Below the pieces are notes generated by a model. That model did no database searches, was not told where the DNA came from, and saw only the letters and a list, made by a program, of their open reading frames with translations. A program made the translations under genes and the position numbers. A stretch of DNA of 64,000 nucleotides from Symbiobacterium thermophilum IAM 14863 (GTDB taxonomy: Bacteria > Bacillota > Sulfobacillia > Symbiobacteriales > Symbiobacteriaceae): positions 744,001-808,000 of the forward strand of contig NC_006177.1 in the NCBI RefSeq assembly GCF_000009905.1, in the 5' to 3' direction. Shown in pieces: positions 40,295 through 47,937 of this stretch (the first letter of the stretch is position 1; every line of letters begins with the position of its first letter).

Positions 40295-40852
40295 CTACCG
40301 CCGGGCTTGCGGCTTCAGGGTGACCAGCATCGAGGGCCCGGTCAGCTCGGCGCCCGGGGCTCCCCAGCTGGTGAAGACCTCGGCTTCGGGATGCCTGCGC
40401 TTCAGTTCGTCCAGGTCGCCGAACTCCAGCGCGCGCATGACGCAGGCGTCCACGCAGGCCGGGTTCTGACCCCGTTCGACCAGGTCGACGCAGCCGTTGC
40501 ACTTGCCCACGACACCCTGCTCCTCGAGGTAGTGCCGGGCGCCGTAGGGGCACGACCAGACGCAGTACTGGCACCCGATACAGGCCTCCTGGTCGACCAG
40601 GACCAGGCCGTCTTCCTCCCGCTTGTAGGAGGCGCCGGTCGGGCAGTTGGTCACGCACCGCGGGTCGCTGCAGTGGTTGCACGAGATGGAGATGTTGAAG
40701 ATCCACGGCTTCGGGTACCGCCCGCCCTCAAAGGTGTAGACATTGCGGTACATGACCCCCAGGGGCAGGTCGTTCTTATCCTTGCACGCGATGTAGCAAG
40801 CCTTGCACCCGACGCAGGCGGTCATGTCATAGTAAAAGCCTTTCTGTGCCAC
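40295..40852 (-). CDS. dmsB: DmsB-type four-cluster iron-sulfur subunit
   Basis: This 185-residue electron-transfer subunit has four cysteine groups for [4Fe-4S] clusters: CVGCKACYIAC (residues 13-23), CNHCSDPRCVTNCP, CIGCQYCVWSCP and CNGCVDLVERGQNPACVDAC in part. It carries electrons from DmsC to DmsA. It lies 15 bases after dmsA. Confidence 0.93.
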   Translation of the reverse strand: MAQKGFYYDMTACVGCKACYIACKDKNDLPLGVMYRNVYTFEGGRYPKPWIFNISISCNHCSDPRCVTNCPTGASYKREEDGLVLVDQEACIGCQYCVWSCPYGARHYLEEQGVVGKCNGCVDLVERGQNPACVDACVMRALEFGDLDELKRRHPEAEVFTSWGAPGAELTGPSMLVTLKPQARR

Positions 40853-40867
40853 GGTGACGCCGCCTCC

Positions 40868-43444
40868 TTACTTCAGGGGGATCCGCGGCTCCCAGGTGTG
40901 GTCGGGTGCCAGCGGCTCGTCGTAACGCGTGACCTCGACGATACAGGAGTTCCACGCCGAGATGCCCTGGCCGGAGGGGATTCCGCCGCAGAGGATGTTG
41001 TCGGCGCCGGCCTTGTCGATCTGCTTCTCCTCGTCCATCTCCACCCAGGCCCCGTGGGGCAGTCCCACGACGCCGGGCATGATCAGGTCGGTGACGTGCG
41101 CCCGGCGCAGGACCTTGCCGTGACGGCTGGTGATGAGCACGGTGTCGCCGTCCTTGATGCCCCGGGCGGCGGCGTCCTGGCTGTTCAGCATCACCATGCT
41201 GGGGAAGGCCTCGCGGAGCCAGGTCACGTTGTCGAAGACGCTGTGGGAGCGCCGCGGGTAGTGCGGGTTGATGACCTGGAGCGGGTACTCGCCCTTGATC
41301 TTCTTCTCCCAGTCCGCGAAGGTGTCCTCATAGCCTTCCTTGCGCGGCTGGTAGGTGGGGATCGGATCAATCTCGGTGAAGCCGTAGCCCTTGATCAGGT
41401 CCGCGAGAGCCTGGCAGTGGATCTCCAGCTTGCCGCTGGCGGTGTTGAGCGGGTTGTTCTCGGGATCCTTCCGGAAGGCCTCGTAGGCGATGAAGCCAAG
41501 CTTGTCGCCCGGACGGCGGGGCACCTGGTAGATGCCGCGCTCCTCGAACTCCTTCAGGGTGATGCGCCCCTGCTGCGGCTTGCCTTCCACGCCCCATTCG
41601 GCGATGTCTTCCTCGGTGATGGTGAGCAGCGGTTCGTACCCCGAACCGTCTTCCTTCATCACCTTCGACCCGGCCAGCTGGTTGAAGAGCTGCTGCTTCT
41701 CGGAGATCGGGTAGATGTCCTCTTCCTTGAAGCCCAGCCGCTTGGCGATCTCGGTGGCGATCCAGGCGTCGTCCTTGGCCTCGAACAGCGGCTGCGTGAC
41801 GTTGGTGTAGTAGATGAGGATCTCGCGGTTGCCGGTCAGCAGGCCGCCCAGCCGCTCCCAGGGCGTGGTCACGGGCAGCACGATGTCCGCGTACTTCGAG
41901 TTGGTGGTGAGGAACTGGCTGTGGGAGACCACGAACTCGACGTGGCGGTGCGCCTCGATGCCCTTGGTCATGCCGTCCCGGGTCTGCAGGATGGCGCCGC
42001 CGCCGTGGTAGATCATCTGGATGTTGATGTCCCGGACGTCGTTGTAGCCTGCGGTGTACTTGCCGGTGAGGACCGCGTTCCAGAGCTCGCTGTCGTTGAT
42101 CGATTCGTTGATCGGGTTCTTGATGCCCGGCAGGCCGGCGCCGCCGCTCGTCACCAGGTTGGGGCCGCCGTTGGCGGTATGCCGGTGGCAGCTCACGCCC
42201 GTCATGCGGCCCGGCTGGCCCATGTGGCCGGTCATCGCGCCGAAGGTCATGAACATCTGGGGCCAGCTGTCGGAGTTGCGCGTGCGGGCGGGCGCCCAGG
42301 CGGTGAGCAGGGCGACGCGCGGGGTGGTCGCGATCTCCCGGGCCAGCCGGCGGATGGTGTGCGGATCGACGCCGCAGATCTCGGAGGCCCACTCCGGCGT
42401 CTTGGGCTGGCCGTCGTAGGTGCCCAGGACGTAGTCCTTGAAGTTCTCCTTCGGGTCGGCGCCCTCCGGCATGTGGTCCGCGTCGAAGCCGACCGTGCAG
42501 CGGTTCAGGAAGTCCCAGTCGATCAGCGGGTTGTTGACGGGATCGTCTTCGGTGATCAGGGTGTAGGCCATGCCCAGCATCATCGCGTGGTCGGTGCCGG
42601 GCCGGATGGGGATCCACTCATCGGCCAGCAGCTCCGCCGACTGGTGGTAGATCGGGTCGATGAAGATGAACTTGGCCCCGGCCTTCTTGGCCTGCAGGTA
42701 GTGGTAGGTCGGGCTGCCGCCCGCGCTCCACGCCGGGTTCCCGCCCCAGATCACGATCAGGTTGGAATTACGCAGGTCGAGCCGGTCGTTGATGCTGGTA
42801 TCGTTGTACCCTTCCGCCATGCCGAACTTGGCCGGCCCCCAGCGCCAGCTTCCCCACGACGTCGTGCCCCAGGTGCCCACATACCCGCCGTAGAGCGCCA
42901 GGGTGCGGCCGATCTCGCTGCCGCCGGTGGAGAGGATGGCGCGGTTGCCGTACTTCTCCACGATCCGCTTGATCTCGCTGGCGACGATGTCCAGCGCCTC
43001 GTCCCACGAGATGCGGACCCACTCGTCGCGACCCCGGAGGTCCTTCCGGCCGCCGCCGGGTTCCCAGTGCTTGCGCTTCATCGGGTACCGGAGCCGGTCC
43101 ACCGCGAAGACCTGCTTCCGCTGCGACCGGCCGCGGGCGCAGCCGCGCTGCTGCGGGAAGTCGGGCGAGTCTTCGTGGGTGTCGTCGGTCTTCTGTCGGA
43201 TGACGACGCCGTCCCTGACCAGGGCCTTGTTCAGGCACCGGCCGCCACAGTTGTGCCAGCAGGCCGCGGTGACCCACTTGCCCTCTTCGGCAGCGGGAGC
43301 TGCCTTGGCCTTTGCCGGGTCCAGTTTGAGCAGCCCCGTCTGGTTGCCGAGCAGCAGCGCTGCGCCTGCGGTTGCGGCGCTCCAGCCCAGGAACCGACGC
43401 CGATCGAGCTTATACTGGCCTGCTGATCGGATGAGTTTGGCCAT
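40868..43444 (-). CDS. dmsA: DmsA-type molybdopterin oxidoreductase, catalytic subunit
   Basis: This 858-residue enzyme has a Tat signal (DRRRFLGWSAA, residues 14-24) and a first domain with ACWHNCGGRC and a downstream RGCARGRSQR that together ligate a [4Fe-4S] cluster. The rest is a molybdopterin guanine dinucleotide-binding fold: RISWDEALDIVA, VIWGGNPAW, and the C-terminal VFDNVTWLREAFPS and GDTVLITSRHGK. It is closest by eye to DMSO reductases, but the same family covers other sulfoxide, N-oxide and selenate or arsenate enzymes, so the electron acceptor is uncertain. ATG at 43444 follows GGAGGTGG. The order is dmsA-dmsB-dmsC-chaperone. Confidence 0.92.
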   Translation of the reverse strand: MAKLIRSAGQYKLDRRRFLGWSAATAGAALLLGNQTGLLKLDPAKAKAAPAAEEGKWVTAACWHNCGGRCLNKALVRDGVVIRQKTDDTHEDSPDFPQQRGCARGRSQRKQVFAVDRLRYPMKRKHWEPGGGRKDLRGRDEWVRISWDEALDIVASEIKRIVEKYGNRAILSTGGSEIGRTLALYGGYVGTWGTTSWGSWRWGPAKFGMAEGYNDTSINDRLDLRNSNLIVIWGGNPAWSAGGSPTYHYLQAKKAGAKFIFIDPIYHQSAELLADEWIPIRPGTDHAMMLGMAYTLITEDDPVNNPLIDWDFLNRCTVGFDADHMPEGADPKENFKDYVLGTYDGQPKTPEWASEICGVDPHTIRRLAREIATTPRVALLTAWAPARTRNSDSWPQMFMTFGAMTGHMGQPGRMTGVSCHRHTANGGPNLVTSGGAGLPGIKNPINESINDSELWNAVLTGKYTAGYNDVRDINIQMIYHGGGAILQTRDGMTKGIEAHRHVEFVVSHSQFLTTNSKYADIVLPVTTPWERLGGLLTGNREILIYYTNVTQPLFEAKDDAWIATEIAKRLGFKEEDIYPISEKQQLFNQLAGSKVMKEDGSGYEPLLTITEEDIAEWGVEGKPQQGRITLKEFEERGIYQVPRRPGDKLGFIAYEAFRKDPENNPLNTASGKLEIHCQALADLIKGYGFTEIDPIPTYQPRKEGYEDTFADWEKKIKGEYPLQVINPHYPRRSHSVFDNVTWLREAFPSMVMLNSQDAAARGIKDGDTVLITSRHGKVLRRAHVTDLIMPGVVGLPHGAWVEMDEEKQIDKAGADNILCGGIPSGQGISAWNSCIVEVTRYDEPLAPDHTWEPRIPLK

Positions 43445-43745
43445 GTGCGTCCACCTCCACGGGTTATTCACCATTCCCCGTGCCCGGGACTTCGTCCGCA
43501 GGGTGGCCACGGGCACGGGGACGCAGGCAACTACGTCCAGTTTTCTTGATTTGGCTGCCGGGGCGAAAGGACCCCATCGCTTATTTTTCGGTACTCGAAG
43601 GCCTTAGCCGCTGGTTCCTTGGGTCAGGGAACCGCTACGTGTACAGCGTGTAGGTCCGAATAGCCCGGATGGGCCATGGTGGAGTCACAGCGGGCCGGCC
43701 CGGAAGAGATGACCCGGGGCACAAGCCAGGTGCGGGTGCAGGCGC
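43445..43745. other. Intergenic region upstream of the dms operon
   Basis: No gene is seen. A palindromic pair, ggttcc (43613-43618) with ggaacc (43628-43633), and an A/T-rich patch at 43575-43595 could mark the operator and promoter of dmsA. A TTGAT half-site is present near 43546 but no complete FNR box was found. Confidence 0.4.
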
Positions 43746-43782
43746 GCGAAACGCCCCCGGCGCAGGGCCGGGGGTGTTTCGC
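43746..43782 (-). terminator. Terminator after the sortase gene
   Basis: Sixteen-base arms (43746-43761 gcgaaacgcccccggc and 43767-43782) pair with one wobble, directly past the stop of the minus-strand sortase gene at 43784. Confidence 0.75.
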
Positions 43783-43783
43783 G

Positions 43784-44464
43784 TCAGTTTGGGGGAGCCA
43801 TTCCGACCAGCGGCGACTGCAGCCGTGCCTGGACGATCAGGCGCATTTCGTCGCTGCCCGGGGGATCGCAGGTGGTCAGGGTGAGGGTCGGCTGGTCGGT
43901 GGGATCGATCACCGACAGGTCGTACGGGTCAGTGACGAAGACACGCTCGACGACGAATGTGAGGCTGCGGTCCGGGTAGTGGACGAGCAGAAGGTCTCCC
44001 GGCTCCAGCCGGTCCAGGTGGTAGAAGAAGGACGGGCGGCCGCGCAGGGTGCGGTGGCCGGCCAGCGCGGCGTTCCCCACCTCCCCGGGCAGCACCGTCT
44101 GGGGATAATGGCCCGGTCCCTGTTCCAGCACCGCATTGTCGACCCCGTCGCCCACCGCATAGGTGACCCCGAAGCGGGGGATGGCGATGTGGTAGAGGGG
44201 CGTAACGCCGGCGGCCGCAGAGCCTGCCCCGCCGTCCGGGGCGGTCGCCGCACCCGGCCCGGTGGCACCGGCCCCGCCGCCGGTGCCGGCCGTCCCGTCG
44301 GCTGCGCCGGGTCGCTCTTCCGCCGGGGCCGTTTCGTCGAACATCATCACCGGCGAGGGAGGAGGCATCTCTGCCTGGCGGCGGTACGCCAGCTCCTCGT
44401 AAGCGTGTCGGGCGGCCGGGACGAGCAGCAGCAGGGCGCCGAGAATCAGCAGCAGGTTGCCCAC
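43784..44464 (-). CDS. Sortase, class E/D-like
   Basis: This transpeptidase (226 residues from GTG at 44464) has an N-terminal membrane anchor, a Gly/Ala-rich linker (about residues 45-85), and a sortase domain with catalytic His137 (LAGHRT), Cys199 (LTTCDPP) and Arg208 (EMRLIV). The TLTTC motif is typical of sortases. The GTG has no ribosome binding site; the frame continues upstream to an ATT at 44521 that is nine bases after GGAGG and adds 19 basic residues, a normal cytoplasmic lead for the anchor. A candidate substrate is the 46023-47720 protein. Confidence 0.88.
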   Translation of the reverse strand: MGNLLLILGALLLLVPAARHAYEELAYRRQAEMPPPSPVMMFDETAPAEERPGAADGTAGTGGGAGATGPGAATAPDGGAGSAAAGVTPLYHIAIPRFGVTYAVGDGVDNAVLEQGPGHYPQTVLPGEVGNAALAGHRTLRGRPSFFYHLDRLEPGDLLLVHYPDRSLTFVVERVFVTDPYDLSVIDPTDQPTLTLTTCDPPGSDEMRLIVQARLQSPLVGMAPPN

Positions 44465-44623
44465 GCGGACGCGGGCCGACCGGCGGGACCCGCTCGGGCC
44501 CGTGAACTCGCGTCGAGGAATGGCGGACCACCTCCTTCTCGCAGCAGGAGCCGATCGGCCGGGAGTCGAACATTATTCAATCGTTTATGTCGGGGACGAT
44601 GCCGGCGATGGGGAGGGAACGGC

Positions 44624-44815
44624 ATGGACTCGTTTCAACTTGTCTTCCTGTTTGTGGCCTTCCTCGTGCTGGTCTTCACCGTCCTGAAATGGGTCCGGCT
44701 GCTGCGGAAGCTGGATGCCGCCCTCCAGGCCGCCCAGGAGGCGGCCCGCCGCCAGCGCGGGCAGGATGCCGGGCTTCAGGATGCCGGGTCCTCTTCGCCG
44801 GTCATCCAGCGCTGA
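44624..44815 (+). CDS. Small single-span membrane protein
   Basis: A 63-residue protein: one membrane segment (LVFLFVAFLVLVFTVLKWV, residues 6-24) followed by a charged amphipathic helix rich in Ala, Gln and Arg. The ATG at 44624 follows GGGAGGGAAC. Its 3' end overlaps the 3' end of the convergent gene at 44776 by 40 bases. It diverges from the sortase gene. Coding is likely from the site and the amphipathic pattern, but no family is known to me. Confidence 0.55.
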   Translation: MDSFQLVFLFVAFLVLVFTVLKWVRLLRKLDAALQAAQEAARRQRGQDAGLQDAGSSSPVIQR

Positions 44816-45963
44816 ATGTCCGCCAGCCCGACCGGCTTGATCTTCAGGTCCAGGTCCTTCCCGACTACCACCCGTGCCCGTTCCGGCACGGCGAAGAGGA
44901 TGAAGGTCCGGTCGCCCACGGTGACCTGGCGGAAGGACTCCAGATCCGCCGGCGTCAGGGTGATCTCGATGCTGCCGGCCCGCATCTTCATGCGGGTCGG
45001 CTTTTCCGCGCCGCCGAAGAGCGAGTTGTAGGCGGGACGGTAGGAGAGGTCGCCGAACGCCGACTCCCAGCGGGCCTGGAAGCCCAGCCGGTCGACGCCG
45101 TGGCCCACCGCCTTCTCCATGCTGCGGACCACGGATTCGGCGCTGAGCCCGTCCGCGGCCTCGTCCAGCAGGTCAGCGCCCATTCGCCGGAACAGGTCGT
45201 GGGGCACCTCTCCCGTCGCGTTCTGCTCGGTAATCATCCGGAGGAGCGCCTGGCCCTCCCGCCGGGGGCTCAATCGGCGTGTGGCCTCCAGCGCCTTGAA
45301 CCACGCGGCGGCGCCGCTGCCGGCGTACACCATGAGGTCGGCGATCTCCCTCCCCTCCGCATCGAGGCAGGGGAAGAACACGGCCCGGGAGACGCTGCCA
45401 CGCTTGATCACGTTGTTCAGCACCTGGGTGCGGAAGCTGCCGGTGTGCTCGTCGAAGAGCGACTCTTCCCGATCTTCCAGGTCCAGGACGGTCGCAAAGC
45501 TGAACCGCAGGGGCGTGGCCCCGAGCTCCGGCACCGCCCGGAACCGCAGAATGGCCACCAGGTGATTCTTGATGGCCCCGGCGGCCATCACCTTGTACGC
45601 CAACACGTTGCCCAGGTCCACCAGGGACTGGGGGTGGACCTCCTCCATGTCGCGGATGGCCTCCAGCACCTCCACCGACGGGCGGTTATGGAGCCGGTCG
45701 TATTCCGCCGAGGCCACCTTGTCGACCGGCAGGACCTCCCCGGTGTACATGCAGGGGAAGTTGACCTCCCCCTGTGCGCCCTCGATGGCCTGGTACAGGT
45801 GCTGCGTCAGGATCGCCCGCAGCTGCGGATCGAGGTCGCTCCACCTGTAGGCGTCGGCGTGGGCGAGGAGCTTGCGATCCTCGTCCCGCTTGATGTGGCC
45901 GAGATATACGTCGGTGACGGACAGACTGCCTTCCCGCGCCACCAGCTGCAGCTTCTGAAGCAA
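44776..45963 (-). CDS. Conserved hypothetical protein, possibly nucleoid-associated (NdpA-like)
   Basis: This 395-residue cytosolic protein has no signal or membrane segments. The outline (AILRFRAVPELGATPL-type strands, a central FFPCLDAEGREIADLMVY, a C-terminal DLKIKPVGLADIQRW) weakly resembles the YejK/NdpA nucleoid-associated family; the match is by eye and should be treated as a guess. The TTG at 45963 has GGAGGG seven bases ahead and is preferred to the TTG at 45978 that is inside that site. The gene lies between the sortase and its likely substrate, though separated by a small overlapping gene. Confidence 0.7.
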   Translation of the reverse strand: MLQKLQLVAREGSLSVTDVYLGHIKRDEDRKLLAHADAYRWSDLDPQLRAILTQHLYQAIEGAQGEVNFPCMYTGEVLPVDKVASAEYDRLHNRPSVEVLEAIRDMEEVHPQSLVDLGNVLAYKVMAAGAIKNHLVAILRFRAVPELGATPLRFSFATVLDLEDREESLFDEHTGSFRTQVLNNVIKRGSVSRAVFFPCLDAEGREIADLMVYAGSGAAAWFKALEATRRLSPRREGQALLRMITEQNATGEVPHDLFRRMGADLLDEAADGLSAESVVRSMEKAVGHGVDRLGFQARWESAFGDLSYRPAYNSLFGGAEKPTRMKMRAGSIEITLTPADLESFRQVTVGDRTFILFAVPERARVVVGKDLDLKIKPVGLADIQRWMTGEEDPAS

Positions 45964-46022
45964 CGATTCGCCCTCCAAACGGTATGAGTGTGGGCCGCAC
46001 GAGAGACGGCAGTGCTATCGTA

Positions 46023-47720
46023 TCATGCCATCGCCTTTCTGCCCATCCTGCGCAGCAGCCAGCCCGACGCGAGCAGCAGGCCGCCTGCGACGTAGTAGCC
46101 GAGGTGGGGTGGCGGGGTCAGGCCGTCGCCGGTGCAGGCCAGGGTGAAGTCACGGGCCAGGGTCACCTGGCCGGGCTGGACGATTACCTGCTGGGACACC
46201 GGACGATCGCCGGGGTTCTGCAGGGTGAGGGTCCAGACGCCGGGGGCCAGGTCGGAGAGGGTGTAGTCCAGCCAGATGCCGATCCGGCCGGTGGCGGCCA
46301 CGGCGGTGCCGACCGTCTCCCCGGACTCGCGGGTCGCCCATACCCGGGCCGCGCCCGTGCGCGGTGCGCAGATCCGGCCGGCGATGCTGCCGGGGGCGAC
46401 GTCGAAGACGGGTTCCGTCTGCTCCCACATCAGCCGGATGACGACCACCCGGTGAGGCTCCTCCTCCGTCAGCCGCACCCGGGTCTGGCCGCTCCGGATC
46501 GGGCCCTCGGGATCCGTGGGATCCCCGGACTCCGCATACACGGTGTAGTCACCCAGGGGGAGCTCCGTCAGGTGCAGTTCCCCTGCCCGATCCGTGTAAC
46601 CGGCCCGGTCTCCGACGATGACGATGGCCCCCGCAATGGGCACCTCGCGCCCGCCGTTGCGCGAACTGGCGTCCACCACCCGCACCGTGAGCGAGCCGGT
46701 CGGGGTCTCCGGTTCAGGCTGTGCCTCCTGCGGAGGGGGAAGCGGGCGGGGCGGCCACGTGAGCACGATGGTGATGGTGGCCTCGGGCTGTTCCGCGATG
46801 ATCTGCGCGGCGCCGGTTCCGCTCAGCGGGTCGGCCCCGGTCAGCGGGTTGACGGCTGTCGCCAGCGCCGTGTAGGCACCGAAAGGCAGGCCGTCGAAGA
46901 CCACCTGGCCCAGCGGGTCGGTCGCGGCCGACAGGTCCGCGAGCTGGACCTCGGCGCCCTCCAGGGGCATCAGGTCGCCGTTGCCGGCGGGATCGCCGAG
47001 CACCCGGACAATGATCCGGCCGGAAGCCGGCGCAACGGACTCTGTTTCAGGCGTCGGCGGCCGGTCCGGCGGGGGGCTTCCACCGCCACCACCGCCACCG
47101 CCGCCACCGCCACCGCCACCGCCCGGGCCTCCGCCGCCCGGGTCGCCCGTGCCCTTCGCGAGCAGGTCGATGAAGATCTTGCCGAGCTCGCCCTGGTAGA
47201 CATTCTCGGCTGTAAAGGGCCAGGCGTAGGTGACCGTGATCGTGCGGGTTTCACCCGCGGGCAGGTCGGGCATGTCGTGGTAGGCGGCGTCGTACGCGTA
47301 AGTCCGGCCCGTGTCGTCCTGTATGGTCAGCATCACGGGAACGGATCCCGAGAAGAGCACGCCCTCCACCCTGCCCCGCAGTTGCAGCCGAAGGGCGGCG
47401 GTGCCACCGTTGATCACGCGATAGGTCCCGACCGGACCTGAGTCGCCCGGGGCCAGGTTCTGCAGATCGGGACACTCGATCGGCAGCGGATAGACGCGAT
47501 CCTCCGTCAGCTGCGGGATCGTCACCTGGTAGGTGGTGTTGCGGCACTCGGGCCCACCGGCCTTTTCCCATAGCAACTCTTCTGCCTCCATGGCCAGGAG
47601 CCAGGCAGCCGACGTTTCCGGCTCGCGGGCGAACGCCGGCATGGCTGCCACCACCAGCCCCGCCACGGAGAGCAGCACAGCCAGCAGCGACTGCAGCTGG
47701 CGCAGGACGCGGCGCTTCAT
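46023..47720 (-). CDS. Cell-surface protein with Gly-rich linker and prealbumin-like repeats
   Basis: The 565-residue product has a signal peptide (LLAVLLSVAGLVVAAMPAFA), then a domain of about 170 residues containing paired Cys (ECRN, IECPD). A run of about 20 Gly follows, then two to three beta-sandwich repeats of the CnaB type (SGRIIVRVLGDPAGNG, GSLTVRVVDASSRNG, GSIAGRICAP). It ends with a C-terminal membrane segment (YYVAGGLLLASGWLL) and a basic tail (RRMGRKAMA). This is the layout of a sortase substrate or membrane-anchored wall protein, but no LPxTG is present; LTPPPHLG lies where the sorting motif should be. The ATG at 47720 follows GGAGGGAGG. Confidence 0.82.
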   Translation of the reverse strand: MKRRVLRQLQSLLAVLLSVAGLVVAAMPAFAREPETSAAWLLAMEAEELLWEKAGGPECRNTTYQVTIPQLTEDRVYPLPIECPDLQNLAPGDSGPVGTYRVINGGTAALRLQLRGRVEGVLFSGSVPVMLTIQDDTGRTYAYDAAYHDMPDLPAGETRTITVTYAWPFTAENVYQGELGKIFIDLLAKGTGDPGGGGPGGGGGGGGGGGGGGGSPPPDRPPTPETESVAPASGRIIVRVLGDPAGNGDLMPLEGAEVQLADLSAATDPLGQVVFDGLPFGAYTALATAVNPLTGADPLSGTGAAQIIAEQPEATITIVLTWPPRPLPPPQEAQPEPETPTGSLTVRVVDASSRNGGREVPIAGAIVIVGDRAGYTDRAGELHLTELPLGDYTVYAESGDPTDPEGPIRSGQTRVRLTEEEPHRVVVIRLMWEQTEPVFDVAPGSIAGRICAPRTGAARVWATRESGETVGTAVAATGRIGIWLDYTLSDLAPGVWTLTLQNPGDRPVSQQVIVQPGQVTLARDFTLACTGDGLTPPPHLGYYVAGGLLLASGWLLRRMGRKAMA

Positions 47721-47895
47721 TCCCTTTGTCCTCCCTCCAGAAATGCGGACCTGGAGGAAGTGTAACATCATGCGCCGTTGTGAACTGGGTGAATCTGCGG
47801 ATGGTTTCGTCGGCTGATTCTCGCCCGCGCGGGTGATGCCAAGGGTGAGCCCGGGGCGGGCCGAGGAGGAAGCGGTGCGCTGCGACGACGCGCAG

Positions 47896-47921
47896 GGAGG
47901 GAGCGGCGGACCGCTCCCTCC
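47896..47921 (-). terminator. Terminator after the subtilase gene
   Basis: Perfect 11-base arms ggagggagcgg (47896-47906) and ccgctccctcc (47911-47921) with a 4-base loop, 17 bases past the stop of the minus-strand gene. Confidence 0.75.
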
Positions 47922-47937
47922 GGCGGCGGGGTGGCTG

